Shown: positions 52,933-60,906 of the stretch, piece after piece
How the letters are laid out: each line of letters starts with the position of its first letter
Position numbering within the stretch: position 1 is the stretch's first letter
Assembly (NCBI RefSeq): GCF_021165955.1
Contig: NZ_CP088952.1
Location: forward strand, 3,844,001-3,908,000
Length of the DNA stretch: 64,000 nucleotides
Source of the DNA: Massilia endophytica
Lineage (GTDB): Bacteria; Pseudomonadota; Gammaproteobacteria; Burkholderiales; Burkholderiaceae_D
Direction of reading: 5' to 3'
Notes under the pieces: model-generated
What the model saw: only the letters and a program-made list of their open reading frames with translations
Told to the model about the DNA's origin: nothing
Database searches by the model: none
Program-made: the position numbers and the translations under genes

Positions 52933-53490
52933 CTACAGACCGACTTGCAGAAAGCGGGGTTCACGCACGAGCTGCGCCAGGTCGAGCCGCTGCCAGAGCT
53001 GGCCCTCCGCGTCGCGCCACTGCTGGCGGCGCCAGGGCGGCGCTGCTTCGTCGTCCGGCTGCTCCGCCATGTCCTCGGGCTTGCGCAGGCCCAGCACGCG
53101 GCTGGCCAGCAGGGCGCAGTTGAAGCCCAGGGACGGCGCGAAGCTGAGCAGGCGCGCCTCCATGCCCGCCGCCAGCGGCTCCCGGCCCTCGTAGCGCGCA
53201 AGGTCGATCACGCCGGTGAGACTGCCGCGGATATTGGCCAGGCCCAGATACCAGTCCTGCGTGAGCGGCACGGGCGTGGCGGCCTGCAGCGGCACGATCT
53301 CGCCCACCTGCGTCAGGTCCAGCAGATAGTGCCGTCCCCCGATATCGAGGCCCAGGGCGCGGTCGGGCAGGCGCTCGCCGCTCTTCGCGGCCTGCATGCG
53401 TTCCAGCAGCTGCACCTGGTACTGGCGCAGGCGGCTGCGGCGTTCGGCGCCGCCGGGTTTGGTGTCGTTATCGTGCGGCTCGCCGTTCAT
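52933..53490 (-). CDS. pilI: PilI, CheW-like coupling protein
   Basis: 185 aa. CheW fold (about residues 45-175): LGLDIGGRHYLLDLTQVGEI, VPLTQDWYLGLANIRGSLTG, VIDLARYEG. Couples PilJ to ChpA. Between pilH (3 bases) and pilJ on the minus strand. Confidence 0.93.
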   Translation of the reverse strand: MNGEPHDNDTKPGGAERRSRLRQYQVQLLERMQAAKSGERLPDRALGLDIGGRHYLLDLTQVGEIVPLQAATPVPLTQDWYLGLANIRGSLTGVIDLARYEGREPLAAGMEARLLSFAPSLGFNCALLASRVLGLRKPEDMAEQPDDEAAPPWRRQQWRDAEGQLWQRLDLAQLVREPRFLQVGL

Positions 53491-53493
53491 CGT

Positions 53494-53859
53494 TCAGCCG
53501 AGGGCCGCAATGCGGGACAGCAGCTCGGCCGCGTCCACGGGCTTGACGAGATAGTCGCGCGCGCCCTGGCGCAGGCCCCAGATCTTGTCCGTTTCCTGGT
53601 TCTTGCTGGAGCAGATGATGACCGGCACGTCCTGCAGTTCCGGGTCGCGCGCGATGGAACGCGTGACCTGGAAGCCGTTCGCGCCCGGCATCACCACGTC
53701 CATCAGGATCAGTTCCGGCTTGCTGGCCTTGATTTTGCTGAGCGCTTCCTCGCCGCTTTCCGCCGTCGTGACCTGGTAGCCGTTGCGCACCAGGATGTCG
53801 CTCAGGTAATAGCGCTCGGTGGGCGAGTCATCGACGATGAGGATCTTGTGGATGGGCAT
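53494..53859 (-). CDS. pilH: PilH response regulator
   Basis: 121 aa single receiver domain, no output domain. KILIVDDSPTERYYLSDILV, phospho-acceptor D54 (LILMDVVMPGANGFQVTRSI), K in YLVKPVD. In Pseudomonas PilH antagonises pilus extension relative to PilG. Nine bases after pilG. Confidence 0.94.
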   Translation of the reverse strand: MPIHKILIVDDSPTERYYLSDILVRNGYQVTTAESGEEALSKIKASKPELILMDVVMPGANGFQVTRSIARDPELQDVPVIICSSKNQETDKIWGLRQGARDYLVKPVDAAELLSRIAALG

Positions 53860-53868
53860 ACGGCGGTC

Positions 53869-54270
53869 CTATGCGCCCGCCGCGGCGCCGGTATGCTCGC
53901 GCACGGCCGCCAGCAGGCTGTCTTTGGTAAAGGGTTTGGTGAGGTAGGCCGAGGAGCCCACCATGGCGCCGCGCGCGCGGTCGAACAGGCCGTCCTTGGA
54001 GGAGAGCATGAGCACGGGCGTGGCATGGAATTTCGCGCTCTTCTTGATCAGGGCGCAGGTCTGGTAGCCGTCCAGGCGCGGCATGAGGATGTCGCAGAAC
54101 ACGAGATCCGGGTGATGGTCGTTGATCTTGGCCAGGGCGTCGAAGCCGTCTTCGGCCAGCAGCACCTGGTAGCCGGCCTGGGTGAGGAAAATCTCGGCGG
54201 AGCGGCGGATGGTGCTGCTATCGTCGATCACCATGATCTTCAAACCGGGCGCTTGCGGCGTAGTCGTCAT
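53869..54270 (-). CDS. pilG: PilG response regulator
   Basis: 133 aa single receiver domain: KIMVIDDSSTIRRSAEIFLT, D60 (VFCDILMPRLDGYQTCALIK), K in YLTKPFTK. First regulator gene of the Pil-Chp operon; promotes pilus extension and surface sensing in Pseudomonas. 83 bases after the rubredoxin gene on the same strand. Confidence 0.94.
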   Translation of the reverse strand: MTTTPQAPGLKIMVIDDSSTIRRSAEIFLTQAGYQVLLAEDGFDALAKINDHHPDLVFCDILMPRLDGYQTCALIKKSAKFHATPVLMLSSKDGLFDRARGAMVGSSAYLTKPFTKDSLLAAVREHTGAAAGA

Positions 54271-54353
54271 ATAAGTCCACCTGTTTTGCCGTACGATAGC
54301 ACAGGGGGCAGCTCAGCGGCGGCACGCCCGCAGACGTGCGGGACTTGCCAATA

Positions 54354-54542
54354 TTACAGCGCCACCATCTCGAAGTCGTCCTTGCGGGCGCCGCATTCCG
54401 GGCAGGTCCAGTTCATCGGCACGTCGGCCCAGCGGGTGCCGGGCGGGATGCCTTCATCGGGCAGGCCGGCCTCTTCGTCGTAGATCCAGCCGCAAATAAG
54501 GCACATCCAGCTCTTGAACTCCTGGGTATCGTTGCTGCTCAC
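54354..54542 (-). CDS. rubA: Rubredoxin
   Basis: 62 aa. Iron is held by C14, C17 (MCLICGWIYDEEAG) and C47, C50 (TCPECGARKDDF), with the typical GLPDEGIPPGTRWADVP between. A short N-terminal extension (MSSNDTQEFKSW) is seen. Rubredoxin genes precede pilG in many betaproteobacteria and pseudomonads. The role of the electron carrier there is not clear. Divergent from the ThiD-like gene. Confidence 0.95.
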   Translation of the reverse strand: MSSNDTQEFKSWMCLICGWIYDEEAGLPDEGIPPGTRWADVPMNWTCPECGARKDDFEMVAL

Positions 54543-54598
54543 GTTCTGCCTTCCTCAATCAAGTAAAATGCCGAATCAGGTATCTTAATCTACCCGCC

Positions 54599-55426
54599 GT
54601 GCAAAACCAAACTTCACCACTCATCCTGACATTCGGTCCCGCCGACCCGGTCGGCGCCATCGGCGTGCATGCCGACCTGGCCGTGTTTTCCGCCCTGCGC
54701 TGCCAGGGCATGGCCGTGACCACGGCGTTGCTGATCGGCGACAGCGCGCGCGTGGAGGACCAGCAGCACGTGGAGCCGGACTGGGTGTCCGACCAGGCCC
54801 GCGTGGTGCTGGAAGACGTGCAGGTGTCCGCCTTCAAGATCGGCGCGGTGGACAATATGGAGCATATCTCCTCGATCGCCGAAGTGGTGTCGGACTACCC
54901 CGATGCGCCCCTGATTCTCGATCCCTTCAGCTCCCAGCTGCCGCAGCTGCCGGAGGAGGAAGACCCCGAAGAACTGCTGACGGTGCTGCGCCAGCTGCTG
55001 GTGCCGCAGGCCACGCTGGTGATGCTGTCGCAGGTTGAACTGGGCCGCCTGGCGGAAACGTGGCGCGATCCCGCCAATGGAGAAACCGTGGCCGACGACG
55101 CGCAGCACCTGATCGACCTTGGCTGCGAATACGTACTGGTGACCGGCACGCAGGCGCACGTGGGCCGCAGCGACAGCTCCCTGCGCGCCAATACCCTCTA
55201 CGGCGATGGCGGCGTGCTGCGGCACGATCCCTGGCGCCACCTGGCCGGGCCTTTCATCGGCTGCGGCGGCGCGCTGTCGGCCGCCATCGCCGCTTACATG
55301 GCGCAAGGCGCGGATGCGCCGCAGGCCGTGGAGCTGGCGGAACAATTCACGCACGGCGCGCTGTCGCATGCGCGCCGCTACGGCATGGGCAAGTTCGTGC
55401 CGAATCCCTTCTTTCAAATGCAATAA
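54599..55426 (+). CDS. ThiD-like hydroxymethylpyrimidine kinase with altered active site
   Basis: 275 aa, GTG start at 54599. Ribokinase-fold family of ThiD by overall alignment (VHADLAVFSALRCQGMAVTT, DPFSSQLPQL, LVTGTQAHVGRSDSSLR, ALSAAIAAYMAQGADAPQAV). The canonical substrate motif GSDPSGGAG reads FGPADPVGAIG, and the GTGCTLSAA catalytic loop reads IGCGGALSAA (residues 220-229), so the catalytic Cys/Asp position is G224. Usual annotation is ThiD, but HMP-P kinase activity is doubtful. It sits between rubredoxin and hemL, a conserved Burkholderiales layout. A haem- or PLP-related role is possible (inference). Confidence 0.8.
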   Translation: MQNQTSPLILTFGPADPVGAIGVHADLAVFSALRCQGMAVTTALLIGDSARVEDQQHVEPDWVSDQARVVLEDVQVSAFKIGAVDNMEHISSIAEVVSDYPDAPLILDPFSSQLPQLPEEEDPEELLTVLRQLLVPQATLVMLSQVELGRLAETWRDPANGETVADDAQHLIDLGCEYVLVTGTQAHVGRSDSSLRANTLYGDGGVLRHDPWRHLAGPFIGCGGALSAAIAAYMAQGADAPQAVELAEQFTHGALSHARRYGMGKFVPNPFFQMQ

Positions 55427-55435
55427 GCTGAATCC

Positions 55436-56722
55436 ATGACTATCTCGAAGAACGATACGCTGTTTGAACGCGCCCAGAAAACCACGCCCGGCGGGGTCAA
55501 CTCGCCGGTGCGCGCCTTCCGTTCGGTGGGCGGCACGCCGCGCTTCATCACCCACGCCGACGGCCCCTACTTCTACGATGCGGACGGCAAGCGCTATATC
55601 GACTACATCGGTTCCTGGGGCCCGGCCATCGTCGGCCACGCCCATCCCGAAGTGGTGAAGGCAGTGCAGGATGCGGCTGCGCGCGGCCTGTCCTTCGGCG
55701 CGCCCACCGAGGGCGAGATCGAAATGGCCGAAGAGATCTGCCGCCTGGTGCCCTCCATCGAACAGGTGCGCCTGGTCTCCTCCGGGACCGAGGCGACCAT
55801 GAGCGCGCTGCGCCTGGCGCGCGGCGCCACGGGCCGCGACAAGATCGTGAAGTTCGAGGGCTGCTACCACGGCCACGCCGACTCCCTGCTGGTGAAGGCG
55901 GGCAGCGGCCTGCTCACCTTCGGCAACCCCACCTCCGCGGGCGTGCCGGAAGATTTCGTGAAGCACACCCTGGTGCTGGACTATAACAATGTGGCCCAGA
56001 TCGAAGAGGCCTTCGCGTCCTACGGCAAGGAGATCGCCTGCGTGATCGTGGAGCCGGTGGCGGGCAATATGAACCTGATCAAGGCCACGCCCGAGTTCCT
56101 GCAGGCCCTGCGCGACCTCTGCACGCGCCATGGGGCCATCCTGATCTTCGACGAAGTGATGTGCGGCTTCCGCGTTGGCCTGGGCGGCGCTCAGGCCCTC
56201 TACGGCATCAAGCCGGACCTGACGGCGCTGGGCAAGGTGATCGGCGGCGGCATGCCGGTGGCGGCCTTCGGCGGACGCAAGGACCTGATGGAGAAGATGG
56301 CGCCGCTGGGCGCCGTGTACCAGGCGGGCACGCTGTCCGGCAATCCGGTGGCGGTGGCGGCGGGCATGACCACGCTGAAGCTGATCCAGCAGCCGGGCTT
56401 CTACGACAAGCTCACCGCCAGCGCGAAGCGCCTGGCCGAAGGCATGACGGCGGCCGCGCGCGAGGCTGGCGTGACCTTCTGCGCGGACTACGAAGGCGGC
56501 ATGTTCGGCCTGTATTTCAGTGCCGAGCCGCCGCGCAATTACGCGGAAATGATGGCGGGCGACCGCGCGAAGTTCAATGTCTTCTTCCACGCCATGCTGG
56601 ATGAAGGCGTCTACTTCGCCCCTGCGGCCTTCGAGGCGGGCTTCGTCTCGGCGCAGCACGACGACGCGGTGATCGATGCCACCATCGCCGCGGCACGCAA
56701 GGTGTTTGCGTCGCTGAAGTAA
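55436..56722 (+). CDS. hemL: Glutamate-1-semialdehyde 2,1-aminomutase
   Basis: 428 aa. PLP enzyme of the C5 tetrapyrrole pathway making 5-aminolevulinate. TTPGGVNSPVRAFRSVGGTP, DYIGSWGPAIVGHAHPEVV, SSGTEATMSALRLARGATGR, LIFDEVMCGFRVGLGGAQAL, and the Schiff-base lysine K267 in LGKVIGGGMPVAAFGG. Nine bases after the ThiD-like gene, probably cotranscribed. Confidence 0.98.
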   Translation: MTISKNDTLFERAQKTTPGGVNSPVRAFRSVGGTPRFITHADGPYFYDADGKRYIDYIGSWGPAIVGHAHPEVVKAVQDAAARGLSFGAPTEGEIEMAEEICRLVPSIEQVRLVSSGTEATMSALRLARGATGRDKIVKFEGCYHGHADSLLVKAGSGLLTFGNPTSAGVPEDFVKHTLVLDYNNVAQIEEAFASYGKEIACVIVEPVAGNMNLIKATPEFLQALRDLCTRHGAILIFDEVMCGFRVGLGGAQALYGIKPDLTALGKVIGGGMPVAAFGGRKDLMEKMAPLGAVYQAGTLSGNPVAVAAGMTTLKLIQQPGFYDKLTASAKRLAEGMTAAAREAGVTFCADYEGGMFGLYFSAEPPRNYAEMMAGDRAKFNVFFHAMLDEGVYFAPAAFEAGFVSAQHDDAVIDATIAAARKVFASLK

Positions 56723-56904
56723 ACGGACGCAAGGCGGGCGCCGGGCCCGCCCTGCCTTAAGCAATGCTTAATGTAACAACATCGACACTTTCCCGGCCCT
56801 CCCCGCTGCTACACTCCGTTCCGCTATGACAACTCCCTCTACCACCTTGCGCTAGCAGGCCGGCCTTCGTTCCGGCTGCGTGCGCCCATGCACGGACCGG
56901 AACC
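56723..56904. promoter_or_regulatory. Leader of the NRAMP-family gene with hairpins and an inverted repeat
   Basis: 182 bases. A 7-bp-arm GC hairpin at 56733-56751 right after hemL could terminate it (no T-run). TTAAGC-AAT-GCTTAA at 56757-56771 is a perfect inverted repeat, a candidate operator. Two hairpins lie just before the start: 56855-56879 (CCGG-CCTTCGTT-CCGG core) and 56880-56893 (GTGC-GCCCAT-GCAC). They could control translation, as metal transporter leaders often do, but I cannot match them to a known riboswitch. Confidence 0.45.
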
Positions 56905-58173
56905 ATGAAATTCCTCAAGCACCTCTCCCGTCACGACGCCGTCAAGGCGCTCGGCCCCGGCCTCATCACCGGCGCGGCGGACGACGATCCATCCGGCATC
57001 GCCACCTATTCCCAGGCCGGAGCCCAGTTCGGTTTCAACATGCTGTGGACGGTGGTGCTGACCTATCCGCTGATGGTGGGCATCCAGCTGGTCTCGGCCC
57101 GCATCGGCCTTGTGACCAGGCGCGGCCTGGCGGCCAACATCCGCCGCGCCTACTCGCCCGCCCTGCTCTACGGCATCGTGCTGCTGCTTCTCATAGCCAA
57201 CATGATCAATATCGCGGCCGATATCGCGGCCATGGGCGAGGCGCTGCGGCTGGTCGCGGGGGTGGGCAGCGCCCACATCTACTCCCTGGCCTGCGGCTTT
57301 ATCTGCCTGAGCCTGCAGATCTTCCTGCCCTACCGCAGCTATGTGCGCATGCTGAAATGGCTGACGCTGGGGCTGCTTGCCTATGTGGCAACCGTATTTG
57401 CAGTCCAGCTGTCCTGGTCCGACGTCATCCGCTCCACGGTGCTGCCCGAGGTGGCCTGGAACGGCGAGTCCCTGGGCATGGTGGTCGCCGTGCTGGGCAC
57501 GACCATTTCACCCTATCTCTTCTTCTGGCAGGCCTCGCAGGAGGTGGAGGAGCTGCGCGACAGCGCAACGCCCGGCCTGCTGCGCGACCCGGCCAAGGCG
57601 GGAAGCCACCTGCGCCGGATCAAGCTCGATACCCTCATCGGCATGGGCTTCTCCAATCTCGTGGCCTTCTTCATTATCGTGACCGCCGCCGCGACATTGG
57701 GCGCGCACGGCATCCGCGATATTCAGAGCTCCTCGCAGGCGGCGGAAGCCTTGCGGCCGATTGCGGGAGAATTCGCCTTCTGGATTTTTGCGCTCGGCAT
57801 TATTGGCACCGGTATGCTTGCCATTCCCGTTCTCGCCGGTTCCGCAGCTTATGCGGTGACGGAAAGCTTTAAATGGAAGAGCGGCCTGAATTTGAAAATC
57901 CTGGAGGCGCGCGAGTTCTACGCCATTATTTCGCTGGCGACGATTGGCGGAATGGCGCTGGATTTTGCACCGGTCGATCCCGTTAAAGCGCTCGTGTGGT
58001 CGGCGCAGATCAATGGGGTAATTGCCGTGCCCATCATGGCCGTGATGGTATTGATGGCGCAGAGCCCGCGTGTCATGGGCCGGTTCACGCTGACCCGGCG
58101 GCACCGCATGCTCGGCTGGCTGGGCGTTGCGGTCATGGCGGCTGCCGTATTCGGCATGTTTGTGACGTCCTGA
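56905..58173 (+). CDS. NRAMP-family transporter with non-canonical metal site
   Basis: 422 aa with about 11 membrane spans. The family TM1 region GPGLITGAADDDPSGIATYS has D28-P29-S30-G31 where classical NRAMPs have DPGN, and TM6 has LGTTISPYLFFWQ (S202-P203-Y204) where they have MPH. The overall frame (VGIQLVSARIGLVTRRGLAA, LNLKILEAREFYAIISLAT) is NRAMP. Classical members are proton-coupled Mn/Fe importers; loss of the Asn and Met ligands suggests another substrate. Starts at ATG 56905 after a structured leader. Confidence 0.88.
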   Translation: MKFLKHLSRHDAVKALGPGLITGAADDDPSGIATYSQAGAQFGFNMLWTVVLTYPLMVGIQLVSARIGLVTRRGLAANIRRAYSPALLYGIVLLLLIANMINIAADIAAMGEALRLVAGVGSAHIYSLACGFICLSLQIFLPYRSYVRMLKWLTLGLLAYVATVFAVQLSWSDVIRSTVLPEVAWNGESLGMVVAVLGTTISPYLFFWQASQEVEELRDSATPGLLRDPAKAGSHLRRIKLDTLIGMGFSNLVAFFIIVTAAATLGAHGIRDIQSSSQAAEALRPIAGEFAFWIFALGIIGTGMLAIPVLAGSAAYAVTESFKWKSGLNLKILEAREFYAIISLATIGGMALDFAPVDPVKALVWSAQINGVIAVPIMAVMVLMAQSPRVMGRFTLTRRHRMLGWLGVAVMAAAVFGMFVTS

Positions 58174-58182
58174 CAAGGAAAA

Positions 58183-58201
58183 CGCGCCAGCTTCTGGCGC
58201 G
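58183..58201 (+). terminator. GC-rich hairpin after the NRAMP-family gene
   Basis: CGCGCCAG-CTT-CTGGCGCG: eight-base arms, three-base loop, 10 bases after the stop codon. No T-run follows, so intrinsic termination is weak or Rho-assisted at best. Confidence 0.4.
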
Positions 58202-58323
58202 ATCGCATCAGATCCTGGCATGCCTACCTTAAAAATTTCGTAAGAGGACAATTGCACGACAATTCGATGAAGTTCGATCCCTAGAATCGGCGGCTCTTAC
58301 AACAACGTAATCCGGGAGAGATC

Positions 58324-58716
58324 ATGCAAACCAAATCCGCACAAGGGATCAATTGGATCAAGCTGTCCGTACTGTACTTAATCGTCGGGGTGGTAATGGG
58401 AATGATGATGGGCGCGACGCGCGACTTTACCCTGCGTCCAGTGCATGCCCACGTCAACCTGCTGGGCTGGACAACGCTGGCCCTGGCCGGCCTAATTTAC
58501 ACCGTATTTCCAAAGGCAGGCCTCAGCAAACTGGCCAAGGCCCACTTCTGGCTGATGAATATCGGGCTGCCGGTGATGATGGCGGCGCTGGCGACGATTT
58601 TCCTGACGGGGAATATGCAGATTGTTCCGGTACTGGTCGCATCGGAATTCACCGTGGCCGCTTCGGTCCTCGCCTTTGCCGCGAATATTTTCCTCAACCT
58701 GAAACGCGAGGAATAA
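58324..58716 (+). CDS. Small cytochrome-oxidase-subunit-I-like membrane protein
   Basis: 130 aa with four membrane spans. TRDFTLRPVHAHVNLLGWTT holds the HAHVNLLGW motif of the heme-copper oxidase/NnrS superfamily (first of the haem-ligand helices). Only four of the twelve helices of a true subunit I are present, so catalysis is unlikely; single-unit homologues of this length occur in betaproteobacteria (from memory). A role in haem or copper handling is inference. ATG 58324 follows GGGAGAG. Ends in a shared terminator. Confidence 0.75.
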   Translation: MQTKSAQGINWIKLSVLYLIVGVVMGMMMGATRDFTLRPVHAHVNLLGWTTLALAGLIYTVFPKAGLSKLAKAHFWLMNIGLPVMMAALATIFLTGNMQIVPVLVASEFTVAASVLAFAANIFLNLKREE

Positions 58717-58740
58717 AAAAAGCGGCTTGCGCCGCTTTTT
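58717..58740. terminator. Bidirectional intrinsic terminator
   Basis: AAAAAGCGGC-TTGC-GCCGCTTTTT: ten-base arms, four-base loop, A-run on one side and T-run on the other. It starts one base after the stop of the small membrane protein gene and ends one base before the corA stop, so it ends transcripts from both sides. Confidence 0.93.
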
Positions 58741-58741
58741 C

Positions 58742-59707
58742 TTATTTGAGCCAGCCCCGGTGCCGGAAATAGAGGAAGGGGGCGATGGCGCTCGCCACCA
58801 TCAGGCCCCAGGCCCAGCCGTAGCCGAAGCTCCACTTCAGCTCCGGCATGAAGTCGAAGTTCATGCCGTAGACGCTGGCGATCAGGGTTGGCGGCAGGAA
58901 GGCCACGGACGCCACCGAGAAGATCTTGATGATCTTGTTCTGGTTAATGTTGATGAAGCCGACGGTGGCATCCATCAGGAAGTTGATCTTATCGAAAAGG
59001 AAAGACGTGTGGCCGTCCAGCGATTCGATGTCGCGCAGAATCTGGCGCGCCTCCTCGAACTGCTCGGAATTGAGCAGGCGGCCCCGCATCAGGAAGCTGA
59101 CCGCGCGGCGCGTGTCCATCATATTGCGGCGGATGCGGCCGTTCAAGTCTTCCTCGTGGGCGATGGCGCTCAGGGCGTCCGCCGCGTCCTTGTCGGTGAA
59201 CTGTTCCTGCAGCACCCGGCCTGAAACCTCTTCCAGCTTCTGGTAGATGCCTTCCAGCGCATCTGCCGAATATTCGGCGTCCGTCGCGTACAGGTCGAGC
59301 AGCACGTCCATGTAGTCGGCGATGGAGCCGGGGCGCGAGCGGGCGCGCATGCGCACCAGGCGGAACACCGGCAAATCGTCCGTATGAACGGAGAAGAGCA
59401 TCTTTTTGGCGAGGATGAACGCAACTGTCACCACGCGGGAGGGGCCGTCGTCTTCTTCCAGCAGGAAGTCGGTGCGCAGGTGGAGGTCGCCGTTTTCGGC
59501 TTCGTAGTAGCGGGCCGAAGCCTCGATATCCTTGACTTCGTCTTCGCCCGGCAGGATCACGCCATAGATGGCCTTGACCCAGGCGCGTTCATCATCGGTC
59601 GGGTCCGTCAGGTCGACCCACACCGGCGCCACTTGTTCCAGATCTTCGCGCGTCTCAATAGGCACCTGGTTGAGCCGGCCGTTTTGTAATACGAAGACAT
59701 TAATCAT
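58742..59707 (-). CDS. corA: CorA-family magnesium/cobalt transporter
   Basis: 321 aa from ATG 59707 (MINVFVLQNGRLNQVPIETR). Cytosolic alpha/beta domain, long stalk helix and two C-terminal spans with the YGMNF signature (ASVYGMNFDFMPELKWSFGY) and a basic end (HRGWLK). CorA pentamers import Mg. It is convergent with the small membrane protein gene, sharing the terminator. Confidence 0.95.
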   Translation of the reverse strand: MINVFVLQNGRLNQVPIETREDLEQVAPVWVDLTDPTDDERAWVKAIYGVILPGEDEVKDIEASARYYEAENGDLHLRTDFLLEEDDGPSRVVTVAFILAKKMLFSVHTDDLPVFRLVRMRARSRPGSIADYMDVLLDLYATDAEYSADALEGIYQKLEEVSGRVLQEQFTDKDAADALSAIAHEEDLNGRIRRNMMDTRRAVSFLMRGRLLNSEQFEEARQILRDIESLDGHTSFLFDKINFLMDATVGFININQNKIIKIFSVASVAFLPPTLIASVYGMNFDFMPELKWSFGYGWAWGLMVASAIAPFLYFRHRGWLK

Positions 59708-59795
59708 AGGCACTCTCAGCCGACGGTGGGAACGAAACAGCGCAAGTGTACCCGCAAAGCGCGGGGCCAGACCACCCCGCCGCGCCACTTTTTGT

Positions 59796-60179
59796 CTAGC
59801 GCGCCGCCTTTTCGATCATTTTTTCGCGCATGGCCGCCGCGGCATCCTCCGAGGGATGGGTATCGGGCACCTTGGGCGACTCGATGCCGCGCGACTCGTG
59901 GATATCGATCTTGCGTCCGCGCTGGCCGCATTCCACGTTCGAGACCACGGTTCTACCGTCGATCACGCACTTGCGCAGGGGCTCGGCGGCAGGCGCGGCC
60001 GCTTCCGGCGCCACCGCGGTGGCCACGGCGGCCGACTTGCCCAGCACCTTGTCCAGGCCTACGGCAAAGTAGTTCTTCTCGTGGCGCATGGACATCATGG
60101 CCACCATGGCCAGGAAAGCCAGGCCGCCCATGAGCACAGCAACCATGACGAGGCTAATTCCGGATTGTCGGCGCAGCAT
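59796..60179 (-). CDS. Hypothetical membrane-anchored protein (DUF4124-like motif)
   Basis: 127 aa. One N-terminal span (SLVMVAVLMGGLAFLAMVAM), Ala-rich linker, then RKCVIDGRTVVSNVECGQRG, which resembles the Cys-x(n)-Cys beta hairpin of DUF4124 (YKCVDAQGKTTYSDKPC type). Acidic helical end. 10 bases after mtgA and likely the last gene of the tonB-like/aroE/mtgA unit. Function unknown. Confidence 0.7.
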   Translation of the reverse strand: MLRRQSGISLVMVAVLMGGLAFLAMVAMMSMRHEKNYFAVGLDKVLGKSAAVATAVAPEAAAPAAEPLRKCVIDGRTVVSNVECGQRGRKIDIHESRGIESPKVPDTHPSEDAAAAMREKMIEKAAR

Positions 60180-60189
60180 AGTGTTCTCC

Positions 60190-60906
60190 TTAACGGGGCA
60201 GGTCGGCTGAATTCATGCGCTTGAGGATGGTGGCGGTGCGCCGGTTCAGGTAATTCGTGTCGCGGTGGGCGTCGTAATAGCGGGGATTGGGCAGCATGAC
60301 GGCCAGCTTGGCGGCCTGGGGTGCATTCAGGCGCGCCGCCGGAATGCCGTAATAGTGCTTTGCCGCCGCCTCCGCGCCGAAGATGCCTTTGCCGAACTCC
60401 ACCACGTTCAGGTAGATCTCGAAAATGCGCTGCTTATCCATGAGCGATTCGAGCATATAGGTGATGATCAGCTCCTGGCCTTTGCGCAGATAGCTGCGCG
60501 ATCCCGACAGAAAGAGGTTCTTTGCCAGCTGTTGCGTGATGGTCGAGCCGCCGTGGGTCACCTTTTTGCTTTTCTGGTTGCGCTCGTACGCCTTCTCCAG
60601 CGCGTCCCAGTCCACCCCTTCGTGGTCGCTGAAATTGGCGTCCTCCGAGGCGATAATGGCGCGCTTCAGGTTGTTGGAGATCTGCTTGTAGGGCACCCAC
60701 TGCTGCTGGATATTGGCCTTGGGATTCTTCTCGCGCAGGGCCGACTGCTGCTCGCGCATGAAGGCCGTCATGGAAGGGTTATGGTCTACCCACCACCAGA
60801 TCTGAACGAAAAAATAGGCCTGAACGGCCGCAAACAGGACAATGGGAATGATGAACAGCCACTTCACCCAGCTCCAGCGGCCGGGCGACTTGCGCGCTTT
60901 TGTCAT
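60190..60906 (-). CDS. mtgA: Monofunctional biosynthetic peptidoglycan transglycosylase
   Basis: 238 aa. N-terminal span (WLFIIPIVLFAAVQAYFFVQ), then the GT51 domain: IIASEDANFSDHEGVDWDAL (catalytic Glu), KVTHGGSTITQQLAKNLFLS, RKGQELIITYMLESLMDKQR and LNVVEFGKGIFGAEAAAKHY. Polymerises lipid II glycan chains. ATG overlaps the aroE stop by 4 bases. Confidence 0.97.
   Translation of the reverse strand: MTKARKSPGRWSWVKWLFIIPIVLFAAVQAYFFVQIWWWVDHNPSMTAFMREQQSALREKNPKANIQQQWVPYKQISNNLKRAIIASEDANFSDHEGVDWDALEKAYERNQKSKKVTHGGSTITQQLAKNLFLSGSRSYLRKGQELIITYMLESLMDKQRIFEIYLNVVEFGKGIFGAEAAAKHYYGIPAARLNAPQAAKLAVMLPNPRYYDAHRDTNYLNRRTATILKRMNSADLPR

Noticed and set aside
54614..56764. A 716-codon minus-strand frame opposite the ThiD-like gene and hemL
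   Set aside because: Shadow of two recognised genes; translation is Arg/His/Gly-rich without a family.
56820..56904. Manganese (yybP-ykoY) riboswitch ahead of the NRAMP-family gene
   Set aside because: The leader has hairpins but I cannot find the conserved loop sequences of that riboswitch, so it is reported only as an unassigned structured leader.
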